From Acanthosepion pharaonis (taxonomy: Eukaryota > Mollusca > Cephalopoda > Sepiida > Sepiidae), in assembly GCA_903632075.3 (NCBI GenBank), contig CAHIKZ030000246.1:940001-1004000 (forward strand): a stretch of 64,000 bases of DNA, read 5' to 3'. The notes below the pieces were generated by a model. That model did no database searches and was not told the origin of the DNA. It worked only from the letters and a program-made list of their open reading frames with translations. Below are positions 45,370 to 56,626 of the stretch, piece by piece; the stretch's first letter is position 1, and every line of letters begins with the position of its first letter. The position numbers and the translations under genes are program-made.

Positions 45370-45790
45370 TTAATATCTTCTACATATGACAGTGAATGCT
45401 GGACAATTTCATCCTAGATGAAAAATTGAATTTAAATTTTTGAAGATCCAAGTTAACTGGAAAGTATGGAGCTAGAAGAGAGTTCCACAAGCAAGACATG
45501 TGAGAAAAGAAACTGCTAGTATAGAACTTATTACATTTAGCCAATTCAACTGAACATTGATGAGACCTTACCACCAATCTTGTACTACACTTAAATTCAT
45601 AGAGTCTAGATACTATCGCAAACAGCTCATCCGAACAATTACCATGAAAGTATTTATAGAAAAGGCACAGGGAAGAAACTTTATATCTGTGGGAAGGTGA
45701 CTAAAGCTGAGATACCAGAGCAGGACTAATAATATTGCCAATTCTTTGGATTTTGGAACATAAAAGAAGAAACCTCTTGAACTGGATAAA
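45370..45790 (-). mobile_element. LINE 3' fragment
   Basis: The minus strand reads LLVLLWYLSFSHLP (alternate frame), CAFSINTFMVIV, then SFFSHMSCLWNSLLAPYFPV and LQKFKFNFSS. These match the plus-sense copy at 40320-40620 and the general LWN-x-LP...LQ-x-FK end. Confidence 0.7.
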
Positions 45791-46004
45791 AAGAACTGTT
45801 AAAGTCTCGAACTGATGCACAAACTATTTTTCTTCTTTTTATTTGTTATTTATTTCTTCACCTTCATTGCAGAAGATTTACTCAAATCCTATCGTCAGCA
45901 AATATTATAACTCATTTTCACTTCTTGTTTAGAAAAAAAAAAAAAAAAAAAATCAAACTTAATGACAGTTAAGTTACACAAAGTGTTTCAGTGTAAAACC
46001 TGTA

Positions 46005-46240
46005 ATTCATTAGGGTCATAGGGTCACCACATGTACTGCAGTAGTTTCCTGGGCTAGACAGCCTGATGGAAGCTATAGAACCCAATTTATCCTGCAATTT
46101 AGCCATAGCTGGAGGGAAGAAAAGATGGATTCATGCCTTTTCCCCAAGAGTATTAAAACGTAATGTAATGAATTCAGCTGCAACTGGAAATCAGCACTTC
46201 AATTCCTCAATTCAAGCTACCATGTTGTGTATATAGAATG
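46005..46240 (-). repeat. tRNA-derived SINE
   Basis: It has body blocks tatagaacccaatttatcct, ccatagctggagggaagaaa and attcatgccttttccccaag on the plus strand, with the tRNA-like start near 46235. Confidence 0.65.
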
Positions 46241-47029
46241 AGCTAATAAAGAAAATTAAATTAAGGTGAGAAGATGTGGAGAGCCATCACAGACTATATC
46301 ATGAAAAAAAAAAAAGAAAAAGAAGAAAAAGACATTGCTATAACATTTAACTTTCAGTTCAAGAGTTATGACAAATACACAAAAGGTTTAAGTAAAAATA
46401 AATCCACAAAGATATTTTTGATTAACTTGTCAATACTAAAAAGAATATCTTCCATGATATGATTGTTTATTCCTTCCTATCTCAATAAATGATTCAGTGC
46501 TTTGACAAAGCACTAAAAATATAAAAAGATTATTTTTTTAATTTCTTTCTGTGTTCATCAGTCATTTTGTCGAACTTTGAATTAACTGCTTTCTTGGAAA
46601 TCAAAGTTTTAGCCTCTCAAGCTTACTCAACTGGGAGGGTAAAGAGTACTTACTAACTTCAACATGAACTGCTGATCACATGAAAACCCAGGTTTCTAAC
46701 CGACAGCTATTTACTCATCACCGACACGCATTCATGAAGAATTAGGTTTTAGTATGTTATTAACCTCCAATCTTGTTTCGCATACCAACAATCTTTTTTA
46801 TACTGTTTGGTGGGGGGAGAAGAACTACTAATGACTTCATTATGAACAAAACTTCCATTTGTTGCTTTTTTTTCAAAAACCAATAAACTTTTTCCACACA
46901 GGTTTTAAAGAGAAAATAAAATGCACAAACAATGGTTGGCAAAAATAAATGACTAGATTCCCCAAAATAAACTTGTACAATGCTATAGACACCCACATTT
47001 TAAAGTGAAAGTAAATGTAGTAAATTGCA

Positions 47030-47470
47030 GTGTAGTCTGGGCTTTGTATCCTCGAGTGTTAGGGTGACAACTCTGAATTCAAAACAATGGAAAAAGCAAT
47101 GGGAAACTACTCCATTATCTTTCCCAAGAAGATAGTAAAGAAAAAGATATCTGGAGGGGGAGGTATGCTTTCCTACATCTTAAAGGGATATGGCCCTTAA
47201 AGAAAAAAATTTGCTTAAAAAGAATGTATATTTTCTGTATCCCTGTCATGTATTCCTAAGAAACAAAGTGTGAATTGCTTATCCTATAAAAAGCATTTTG
47301 TTCGAAATAAAAAATATCTTATTTAATTTTAACATATTGTGATACTATGGATGCCCACATAGAAAGTGAAGAGGTGCTTTTATCACAGTCTGAAGTTTTT
47401 TCTGTTTAATGGACAAGCAGATGGTTCCTTTTGAAGTTCAGTCTTCTAAGCAGCATCCACTTTGACCAAA
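47030..47470 (+). repeat. Dispersed repeat, inverted partner of 37010-37395
   Basis: It begins with a SINE-like tail (tgacaactctgaattcaaaa), then caatgggaaactactccatt, cccaagaagatagtaaagaa, atttgcttaaaaagaatgta and aaaaatatcttatttaattt. Confidence 0.8.
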
Positions 47471-47539
47471 GGGAATGAGAAGTAAAGGTGTGAATTTTTG
47501 GAAATCAAATGGCAACAAAACCTGAAATAGGGTATATCT

Positions 47540-47782
47540 GGCTGCTGGCCTATAGTAACAGTCATGCTTGGGATTGAGGAGAGTGCTGGTCCACCCTTGG
47601 CAAGAGACATGCCTGTCTGTCTTGCAGTTCCAAAGCCTCCATTCATATTGCCAGCCACCATGTTGGGATGAATAGACAGGCAAGGAGTTGGTAGGGAGAA
47701 GAGCTGACATAGCAGAAGCTGTCTCAGGTATCACCCACCAACCAAGACAAGCGAGTGAAACCCTGAATAAAACACACACACA

Positions 47783-47785
<3 letters not shown>
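47540..47785 (-). other. GC-richer patch with protein-like reading in two frames
   Basis: On the minus strand one frame reads AMSALLPTNSLPVYSSQHGG. The next frame, from the same point, reads GNMNGGFGTARQTGMSLAKG and PALSSIPSMTVTIGQQPD. The composition (Gly, Ser, Pro, Met) and base content are unlike the surrounding AT-rich DNA. I do not recognise a protein family. It could be a frameshifted exon or retrocopy fragment, or an unknown dispersed repeat. Confidence 0.35.
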
Positions 47786-47832
<47 letters not shown>

Positions 47833-47834
47833 AA
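47776..47834. repeat. (CA)n-(TA)n-(CA)n microsatellite
   Basis: A symmetric block with short CA runs on both sides of (TA)15. Confidence 0.95.
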
Positions 47835-49237
47835 ACAGGATTCACATTCTCTTTCATCGTGTTATCTTGTGAACATGCAGCAGGCCCTTCCCAGCTTTAA
47901 GTGCATACTGACAAGATTGAGAATTGCAATGCAACATGGGGGTAATCATTGGCCAGTTGGTGGGAAGATTGGGCGAGGTTCACATATGTTTACACTTGTA
48001 CCAGACAGTCACGAAAAGAAAAATCTATTCCCCCCCTTTTTATTATTATTATTATTTAAAATCATCAGTTGGTGATTCAGATTCACTCACCAATTAAGTA
48101 CAATAATTCAGCATCAGTATACATATAAAAATTGGGTTATCAGGTGCCATAATGACTAGAAATTATGAAAAAATAACTTGGGTTATATGAGTAGTTTTTT
48201 ATTTGGAACAAACGATGCAATCAAAATACATAGAAATTAAGAAAATTACTTTTCAGATTTACTTACATTAGAAACAATTTTAGTTAAGCTAAGTCAGTTA
48301 TGAATTACTTATTTTTTGTTAACCTTAAGCCTTTGAACCCAGATTGCCTGATGAGTATGGAAATCCCAGTCTGGGCCCCTGCTGTCCATGATCTTGGATG
48401 CTATACCAGCAGCTCATATTCAATGGGTTAAGTAAAAAGAAAATGTTAATCCCTTTGAATTATATCTATCTTATATTTTCTTCTTATATTGTGTACTATA
48501 GTTAAGCACAATCCATTATTTTTTTTTAACCACTCCCTATAACAAACATTAATTTAAAAACAATTTTATAACAGAAAAGCAAAAGAACTGTGCTACAAAT
48601 CTCAAATTCATCATATAACAGCTAACATTTGTTCAAATGACTGACAAACATTAAAAACTATACACAATTGGGGAAATTATACAGAATGTTGGCTTTATTT
48701 GTAGTCAATTTTAATCTTGCCAGGATTCTTAACGTACCCAATCCCTGAATTGCAGCCTGCAAACTGTAAATTTAGAAGCAATATTTAAATATCTAAATTG
48801 TAACTTGAACATGTATGATAAAAAAAAGTGAGTCTTTAAGAAATTTCTATTCTTGAATGATTGTGCTACAAAAGTAAAAAACGAAAACTTCCAAACACTT
48901 TAATTAACCTAAACTTCCTTCTCTGTAATATTCAAAATGAACATCAAGTTTTTATTTTGCTAGCCCAATAAGTATGGCAAAGTTTGTCTTATCATAGAGT
49001 CAAAGTACTACAGACATAAGAAAACATGCATACTTTAATTGGGGACTTTGTAAAATAAAGATTATTACAATGCAGATATATCAAAGACCTGAGAGAGTTG
49101 AAGGTCTCGTTTTGCGTAAAATTCTTGGAATGCAGGTAGACAGATATCGTTAGCTTTTATTGGCAGTCTGTCAAGAAGGATCACCGATTTCAGAATTGGG
49201 TTAGAAGGAGCTCCTTACTCACCTTATTGAAATTTGA
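47835..49237. other. No gene recognised
   Basis: AT-rich. 48320-48430 (cctttgaacccagattgcct ...) looks like an old repeat end but has no partner here. 49085-49200 is slightly GC-richer and unidentified. Confidence 0.5.
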
Positions 49238-49645
49238 GTGGTCAATGGCTTCATCCTCTTGATGAAGGTGGATGAGCTGCAGCTCAATAACCAGCTTCCC
49301 GAGTAATGATTGGAAGAGGATTCTGGGCCCAGACATCACTAACCCCCCCCATACACCAAATGAAAATAATGGAATAAGGATGTGCAGGCTGTGTAATGAA
49401 TAGCAATTCAAAATGAGAAAATGGAGAGCAAAGTTTGAATTCCAGTCAAGTTTGTTAGATTAATTTTTAGACAAATACACTTGGAAAAAGTATGAGTTAA
49501 TCTCTTGTCCCTCCAGCTATGGGTTAAACAGCCGGGCAGACTGGGATCTAGCCATGGTTGGCTACCAGTCTAAATGAAAGACAGCATTGATTTTCAAAAC
49601 TTTAACCGATGTCCATGGTCCTTGATACACAGCAATGAGAATGAA
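49238..49645 (+). repeat. SINE with a different, unidentified head
   Basis: The head (caatggcttcatcctcttga ... gtaatgattggaagaggatt) is followed by a tRNA-like part (gtgtaatgaatagcaattca; gtttgaattccag) and the body tatgggttaaacagccgggc. The same head-body order recurs at 50258-50655. Confidence 0.7.
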
Positions 49646-50257
49646 AGAAGCAAGCAAAAGAAAAGAAAAAAGTATTGGTAAAGATGAAAAAAATTAAAAT
49701 GTATATACAGTGTGTCATATAGAAAGAAAATGAGTAACTACCAACACCAAGGTTTGAGCCTGACACTCAGGACTTATGAATATATGTTTTCCGAAATAGT
49801 GGTGTCAGGCTACTGAGTGCAATGATTATTTATTGAATGACCATTGAGTGGAACTATCCAGATGAATTAGTATGAATTACTGTGCGTTGATGGTTTGGGT
49901 TTTGATTTAAGATGTACCAGACGTTAAGCTGAGCTGTGATACTAACAAGGTATTCGCTAAAATGGTTATCTTTGGTTGACTTTTACTTCTTTGTTCTTGT
50001 TAAGTATTTATTTGTGGTTGTAAATACTGTTTTATCTTAAAATTGAAGTCTTGAGTTATACTTAATCATTAATGGCCACCGTATGTCACAAAACAATGAC
50101 AGATTTATAATAGATATTCCCAGTCATGTGACAAAAAAAAAAAAAAAAAAAAACATGCACAGGATTGGTTTATACCTGAGGCTCCTGTTCAATAATTTAT
50201 CCTTACATCTTTTTTGTAAATATATATTGTTCATGGCCCTGTTTGATAACAACTCTT

Positions 50258-50655
50258 CAAGTGTCCAATGGCTTTATCCTCATGATGAAGAAAGATGTGG
50301 CTCAATAGCCAGCTCCCAAGTAATGATTGGAAGAGGATTTGGGACCCAGTAACATCACTCACCATCCTGATGAGATTCGTGTGTGTGCAGTGTAATGTAT
50401 AGCAGCTCAAGAGAAATCTGAGAGCAAAGTTTGAATTCCAGTCGATTTTATTATATTCGCTTCCATACAAATACACTTGGAAAGATATAAATCCATCTCT
50501 GCTACCCTCCCAGCTATGGGTTAAACAGCAAGGGCAGACTGGGCTCTCTAGCCATGGATGGAAACAAGTCTAGGTGAAGGACAACTCTGAATTCAAAACT
50601 GTAACAGTCGTCCATGGCCAATGCAACAATGAGGATGAAAACAAAAAAAAGTCTA
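50258..50655 (+). repeat. SINE with the same unidentified head
   Basis: The head is caatggctttatcctcatga ... gtaatgattggaagaggatt, the tRNA-like part gtgtaatgtatagcagctca and gtttgaattccag, and the body tatgggttaaacagcaaggg. Confidence 0.7.
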
Positions 50656-51479
50656 TACAATGACAGATTTATAGCAGATATAGTGTAAATAATAGTATAT
50701 AAATAGATAATATAAACAGTATAAATAATAAAAATATCTCACTAAAATCTTTATTTTATATAACTGAAGCCTAAATATTTAAGTGACATTGCACCATTTC
50801 AAATCCTTTGAGCAGGAAGAAATATTTCACAAGTCTATTAGAATAGAAACGAGAGGAAAGTCTACAAAACGTCAATACTATTTTCCTTTCTTTCTATTCG
50901 ACTGAGCCCGTCTCATCATAACTTAAGTGAGATATTGACATATGAGGCAATAGTCAATCAATTTATTATTTTGAGTACATAGGTTTCTATTAACATTCAG
51001 ACTTTCAATACCCTGCCCCCTACAAAGAAATATTCCAAAGAAAGACATCAAATATACAATAGTAAATTGGATTATATGAATAGTTGCTTAACAGAGGATG
51101 TTATTATCTAGAGGAAGGGTAGGAATATCTTTGAATAATTAATTTGTACCGTTAAAGGTAGTAGGAGGAGAACCAGTCAGGTAAGCAAAGACTGGCTTGT
51201 TTGGGTTGCGATGAAAAAGGAAGGTAGAAGGAGGGAAGTATTGATTCACATTCACATCAGAGAATGCACAAGATTCTAATCAACATTTCCGAGAAATGAG
51301 GTGGGGCATCAAGTCTGTGTGTGACAATGACAAAGTATCAGCTGAATGATCAAAACACAAGTCAGAATTTTCTCATGGCCTAAATAGTTTTACAAACAGC
51401 TTCAGGTTTATTATGTAGTAAGTTAGGAGAGAAACCGTTTACATTCAATTTAAGAATTTGTATTCATCTAAACATAAAT
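50656..51479. other. No gene recognised
   Basis: No repeat or coding signal seen. Confidence 0.55.
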
Positions 51480-52250
51480 TATTAGTGGAAAGATTTGAAC
51501 TCTATAGCCATACCAACAATATTATAAAAGAGGAGGTATTTCTTTCAGGATGACCTTTGTAATTAAGTGTTTGTAATCATTTCATTCCAAGCAAGGTGAT
51601 ATTGCCACTAAGATGCAAGGGGTTACATGGAGTGAAAGAGAATGAGAAGACTTTACTGAGAAGTGAAGAAACGACCAGTGCATTTAAATTTTTGAAGATT
51701 GTAGATAGCAGGGAAGCAATCAATTGAAAACAAGGCAATAATGCCACTAGGGTGCAAGAGGTTACAGGGAGCAAAAAATAATGAGAAGACTTCAGTGAGG
51801 AGAAATGAAGAAAAGACAATCAAGGAACAGGCTTCAGGAAGACAGAAGATAGCAATTGACAGTGCATTTAAATTTTTGAAGATTGTAGATAGCAGGGAAG
51901 CAATCAATTCAAAACAAGGTGATAATGCCACTAAGATGCAAGGGGTTACTGGGAGCGAGAGAGAATGACAAGACTTTAGTAAGGAGAAAGGACAATAAAA
52001 GAACAGATTCAGGAAGACAGATGATGGCAACTGGTGTTGCATTTACATTCTTTTATTGTCTTTTCTCCTCACAAAAGCCTTTTCCTTCTCTTTCACTCCA
52101 AGTAACCCCTTGCATCTTAGTAACATTATCACCTTGCTTAGAATGAAATGATTACAAACACTTAATTACAAAGTTCATCCTGAAAGAAATACCTCCTCTT
52201 ATAATATTGTTGGTATGGCTATAGAGTTCAGATCTTTCCACTAATAATTT
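51480..52250. repeat. Palindromic LINE-tail cluster
   Basis: 51480-51650 and 52080-52250 are near-identical in inverted orientation (shared aagatttgaactctatagcc, accaacaatattataaaaga, tgtaatcatttcatt). The inner 430 bp are direct repeats of about 180 bp with gcatttaaatttttgaagat, gcagggaagcaatcaatt and aagatgcaaggggttac. The last block is the reverse of LINE 3' tails elsewhere in the window. Confidence 0.85.
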
Positions 52251-53639
52251 ACAAATTTTATGTTTCGGTTTTATTAAAATTCTCAAAATAGCTTTTTAAA
52301 ACAATAAAATTTGCCAAGAGAGTATTAAGCAGTGTCAAATGAAAAGCCAACCTTTTAAGACGCAGTTTGTTTTTTTTGTGAGTACACTTGTTAAAGTTTG
52401 CCAAAGAGTCAATGCAATTTTATTCTTTGATTCAAAATGGATTATAATTCATGCAATTGTTGTTTGTAACACATTTGGCAACTGATTTTGGCTGTTTTAA
52501 GCTTATTTCTGAGAATAATTAATGATAGTACAAATTAAATTTTAAATACTAAATTTATGATACTCATTACAGTACAATTTAAGCTAAAATTTTGAAATAG
52601 CTCAAATTTAAATTCACCAAGTCTTTGTTTACATTTATAAAATGTACAAATGTCTCATTATCATGAAGTTTTCCTTTTCAGTGTATTTCTCAAAATTTTG
52701 CAATTTCTAAAATTAAATAAGATAACCAATTTAAAAGTTAAAAAAAAAAAAAAAAAAAAAAAAAATCGGAAAAAAAGAAAAAATAGTACAAAGCTACTTG
52801 AAGGAAATGCTGAAAAGTTATCAGCCAGACCTACCTCCAAAATTCAGACTAAATATCAATCTTTTTTTCTTTTTAGAAGATTGACTTAGTCAACTACAGA
52901 ACTTTTCAAAATCCAAAAACATAATTAAAAAAAAAAAAAAAAAAAATCTATGAAAAGATTAAGTTAAAATGGAAAACAAATAAAAAGTGAAAAGTAAAGA
53001 TAAAGAGAAAAAAAATGTCAATGGGAGGAAGCATTACCAAATCTTCCATTCTAAATTATAAAGGAAGGCCAATGTTCAGGATAGGGGGAGGAGCTGACAA
53101 TAGTGAGACAATTTAGGAAAGTGAAAAGAGTAATTTAATGAAAATCAGTCAAATAGCAAAGGTTGTGGGCAACTGGTGTCAATTATATGACTGAATTGTT
53201 ATGGATACTTAAAATCCAGAGGGAATGTCAGAAGTGAATACCTCAAATAGAGACAGAGAACATATAACTGTAATAATACTCAGTTGGAAAATCTAGAACA
53301 ACTGGAATCCATTGCAAAATTTGCTTAAAATAATGCTCAGATTATTACAGAAGAGTGCTGATTATTCTTATATAGCAGACCATATAAACGAAGAATTTTC
53401 TGGTGAATGCTTACCAGGATAGCAGGGATATTAGAAAATACATAGACATAGAAAATATAAATAAAAGTACAATAATCATGGATTTAATAAGACATTTCAT
53501 CTAAAATGGTCAGAAGTGGCAAAATGTTTAAACTGTGTCTGCAGAAAAAATTGACATGTCAAAAATATGGTTATTTCCTTGACGCCACTATTACTGTATA
53601 CACTTTTGACTTCCTCGACAATGTTTATCCTTTTAAAAA
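52251..53639. other. No gene recognised
   Basis: AT-rich with A-tracts at 52741 and 52927. No coding signal found. Confidence 0.55.
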
Positions 53640-54335
53640 GTGATGATTAGAATTTTAATAAAACCCGAACATATGAAAGTGGGTTCATACATTTTCTTTA
53701 TTTATAAATATAAATGACACTAAGAAAACTGTAGTTATTGCTGACGCGTTTCGTCCAATGTGGACTTTCTCAAAGCAAAAAACAAAATGAGTTTAATTAA
53801 AGAAAGTAACTAATAATAACAAAAAACAGAATGTTCTTAGCAACTGGAGGAATGTAAAGAACGCTATTTTCATATTGTTAACTGAAAATAACATCAGTTA
53901 TTGTCACGTGTGGAGAATATTGTTATTATAGCTGCGTTCACGGATTCAACCATTTTCTTTTGATTTTACGATATTCTTTACGTTTGTTCGGGAGAGCAGT
54001 AATTTTGTTAAGAAAGATGAAATAGGGAAAAAAAACTGGGCATAGATTAATATTTGGGTAATATTCTATGGTGGCACTCTCTAGAATTTTCCTTCTGAGC
54101 GAGTTATTTTCTTTTTTCTTAAATTTTTTTTTTATGGTGTAGCATTTTTAAAATCAAAATTATGATTGAATTTATTTCTATGTATAACTAGTGCATTAAC
54201 CAAGTTGTTTTTTGTGAGGTCTCTTTTGTGCTCATAAATGCATTTTTTTAAATTTCTACTTGTTTCTCCAATATATTGGGAGAAACAGTTTTGGCAATTT
54301 ATTTTATAAATGCTTGCTTCAGAAATATAAAAAAA
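53640..54335 (-). mobile_element. Penelope-like element, 3' part with GIY-YIG domain and terminal ribozyme-like motif
   Basis: The minus strand from about 54330 to 53940 reads YKINCQNCFSQYIGETSRN, then YEHKRDL and LVNALVIHRNKFNHNFDFKN, with later stops. Y-x-Y-I-G-E-T-(S)-R, an E-H-K-R-D segment and an H-x-N-x-x-NH-x-F segment mark the C-terminal GIY-YIG endonuclease of Penelope-like retroelements. The RT domain expected upstream (higher coordinates) is absent. Downstream in sense direction, at 53738-53778, is a hammerhead-like motif, and then an AT-rich end near 53640. Confidence 0.8.
53738..53778 (-). ncRNA. Hammerhead-ribozyme-like motif of a Penelope-like element (degenerate)
   Basis: In 5'-3' order on the minus strand: stem I strand TTGCT (53778-53774), core box TTGAGAAA (53773-53766), stem II GTCC/GGAC with loop ACATT, GAAA (53752-53749), a minimal AC/GT stem III, cleavage-type triplet GTC, and the stem I partner AGCAA (53742-53738). 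The helices and GAAA box are right for a type I hammerhead with minimal stem III, as known in Penelope-like elements. The core box departs from CTGANGA (C3 to T, G8 to A, one extra A), so self-cleavage is not expected. Confidence 0.5.
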
Positions 54336-54339
54336 AATT

Positions 54340-54660
54340 CAAATTCCAATCTAGTCTACTGCATTCACTTTCACATCTAATGCCCTTTGGAAAGAAATAA
54401 ATGAATGACTTCATCTCTACTCACCCTCCTCCATCTATCGGGGTGAAATAGCAGGATAGCCCTCTAACCATAGATGACAACTCATCTAAAAGAAGGAAGA
54501 CTCAATTCCAAACTATGCAGAAGGCAACAGGAGACCACTCCACTCTTTTTTCCCCCCAAGAACTCAGGGCAAGTCAGAGATAAAGAGATGGAATCTGTGG
54601 AGAGTCACTGTTGCCTATATCCCGAATGAACTTGGCATTAAGAGAAAAAAAGCAGCCTCA
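54340..54660 (+). repeat. SINE plus LINE-tail fragment
   Basis: SINE blocks aattccaatctagtctactg and gggtgaaatagcaggatagc are followed by tgtggagagtcactgttgcc, the LINE-type tail. Confidence 0.55.
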
Positions 54661-55039
54661 AATCTGTCGCTTTGACACACTAATAATTGAGCTAAATGTC
54701 CAAACTCATTAAACAGAGGACAGAATTCATTGAATATACAGAATTAAATGAGAGAAAAATGTTCTAATTGATTTTTTGTCACCATAAATGCTATGTCAGG
54801 ATGATTAATAGCTGTCAGAAAAGCTAAGCCATTCACTTAGCAACATAAATGAACAAGTATTTTTTTTTGGCTCATTAATACTATTGCTTAAAACAAAAGT
54901 TTAATTTACTAACAAAAGATTGTATTTTTTTTTTATTAATGACCTTTTCTGCTTTAATTCAGATAATTGGTAAATTGCTCAACTTTTTGCATTAATTCTA
55001 TTTTCAGATAGGTTTACAGAATATTCTTTCTTCAATAAG

Positions 55040-55370
55040 CTACAAAAAGCAGGAAGTTGTGAAGAGCCATGATCACCTATGTCCTGAAGGGACATGACGC
55101 AAAGTAGTCCAGCTACATTTAACCAGGATGTGTGTATAGTGTAGCATTTATTGATGCAGAAAATGGGAATGGCAAATTGAGTTCTAATTAATGGTCATGG
55201 CCACTACACTCATGTTTACACAAATGCCATTGGAACATGAATTAACTAATTTCTTTTCCCTCTAGCCATGGTTTAAATAGCAGGATAGACTGGTCTCTTT
55301 AACCTTGGGTGGCAACTAGTTTTGGAAATGGACAACACTGAATTCAAAACTGGTTAGGTGTGGGGTTTAA
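55040..55370 (+). repeat. LINE tail followed by SINE copy
   Basis: 55055-55095 is gttgtgaagagccatgatca. It is followed by a SINE with gtatagtgtagcatttattg, tctagccatggtttaaatag and ccttgggtggcaactagttt. Confidence 0.55.
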
Positions 55371-55399
55371 AACTCACTTCATAATACCTACTTGCTATG

Positions 55400-55514
55400 G
55401 CTTACGGCAATAACATGTTGAAACACTGGTTCTTGTACGATCACCAAAATTAATGTCAAACCTGGTCAGTACCTAGATGAGTGACCACTTGGGATTACCA
55501 AGTGCTGTAAGCTT
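55400..55514 (+). pseudogene. 5S rRNA-derived sequence
   Basis: It aligns along nearly the full 119-120 nt of metazoan 5S rRNA: GCTTACGGCAATAACATGTT for the start, TGGTTCTTGTACGATCACC for loop A/B, and the internal-promoter C-box region as AGATGAGTGACCACTTGGG, then GTGCTGTAAGCTT for the 3' strand of helix I. About a fifth of positions differ from the usual sequence, so it is not a working rRNA gene. It is the head of a SINE. Confidence 0.85.
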
Positions 55515-55785
55515 GGATGGACGGGTGGTGTGATGGATAACAGCTTAAAATTGGAAATCTGAGAGGTGAGTTCCAATTCCAGTTGGGTTCATCATATTCA
55601 CTTACACAAATACCCTTGGGGAAGGTAAGAATCCACCTCTTTTTTCCCCAGCTATGAGTTAATTAGCAGAACTTGTATTAGTAAATCATTATCTTCAAAA
55701 AGTTCTTACAATCTAAAATATTTTCTGGCTTTAAATAACCTACAAAAGGTTGATAAGCCATAACAAAAACAAATCAATCAATCTA
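55400..55785 (+). repeat. Composite SINE: 5S rRNA-derived head + tRNA-like body
   Basis: The 5S-like head at 55400-55514 is joined to ggtggtgtgatggataacag, gagttccaattcc and a body ending in ttgataagccataacaaaaa. It has the same layout as the copy at 44738-45142. Confidence 0.78.
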
Positions 55786-55889
55786 CTTGCTACTGAAATC
55801 GTGGCTCTATATTTCACAGAGGAGTCTGTATGTTCAAGAAAAACTGACAAAAATCAGACAAATTATGAAGAATATAAAAATTCAAATGT

Positions 55890-56400
55890 CTGTTCATAAT
55901 TTTGTGATTTTAAAACAGATTTATTTTATTATAAAGCTCAATTTTCAACTTGGTATCTATGCTGATGACAACTACTTACTAGTGTCTTAATGGTAAGTTT
56001 AACTAGTTTGATAGGGGAAAATTGGCAGCTGATCTAAAAAATTATCTATTGTTAATGGGGCAAGAAATGGTTTGTTGTTAATTTTAACACATCCAAAATG
56101 AAGTGGAACAATTATATTGAATCAGTTACTAAGTTTGCTGCTATGAAAGTTGGTTCCCAGTGTTATGCTAGACAATTTTTCTTGCCAGAATCTATCTTAC
56201 ATATTTCACCCATGTCTTGAATATTGCTGCCATATTTAGTCTGATATGTATTTTATTCTTGATAAAATTCAAAGAAAATCTGAAATGTCACTGGTTCTGA
56301 CCCGGGCTTTCTGCCATAACATAGCTTCCTTTGTCTTTTTCTATAAATATTTTCATTGTTCTGATGAACTTTTCTCTTTAGTACCTCAACCTAAAATATC
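55890..56400 (+). mobile_element. LINE reverse transcriptase fragment
   Basis: LGIYADDNYLLVS carries the RT catalytic YADD motif, followed by stops. Later come CYARQFFLPES, IKFKENLK-like and NIASFVFFYKYFHCSDELF-like blocks. It is truncated at the 3' side by the TA microsatellite at 56400. Confidence 0.65.
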
Positions 56401-56471
56401 TATATATATATATATATATATATATTGTCTTTTCTATATATAATATTTTATATATATATATATATAGAACT

Positions 56472-56503
<32 letters not shown>

Positions 56504-56554
56504 TATATATATATATATATATATATATATCTATATATACCTCAACCTAAAATA

Positions 56555-56626
<72 letters not shown>

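Noticed and set aside
46640..46720. Possible upstream ELAPOR exon before a gtaagt-like donor on the minus strand
   Set aside because: Only about 39 bases are open and the translation does not match the family.
48345..48380. CTGATGA box as a hammerhead core
   Set aside because: No GAAA box follows a paired stem at the right distance.
49210..49420. Possible exon with a gtgagt donor on the minus strand
   Set aside because: The sequence is a SINE head that recurs at 50258.
55400..55514. Functional 5S rRNA gene
   Set aside because: About a fifth of positions differ from normal 5S rRNA, and it is fused to a SINE body that occurs a second time with the same junction.
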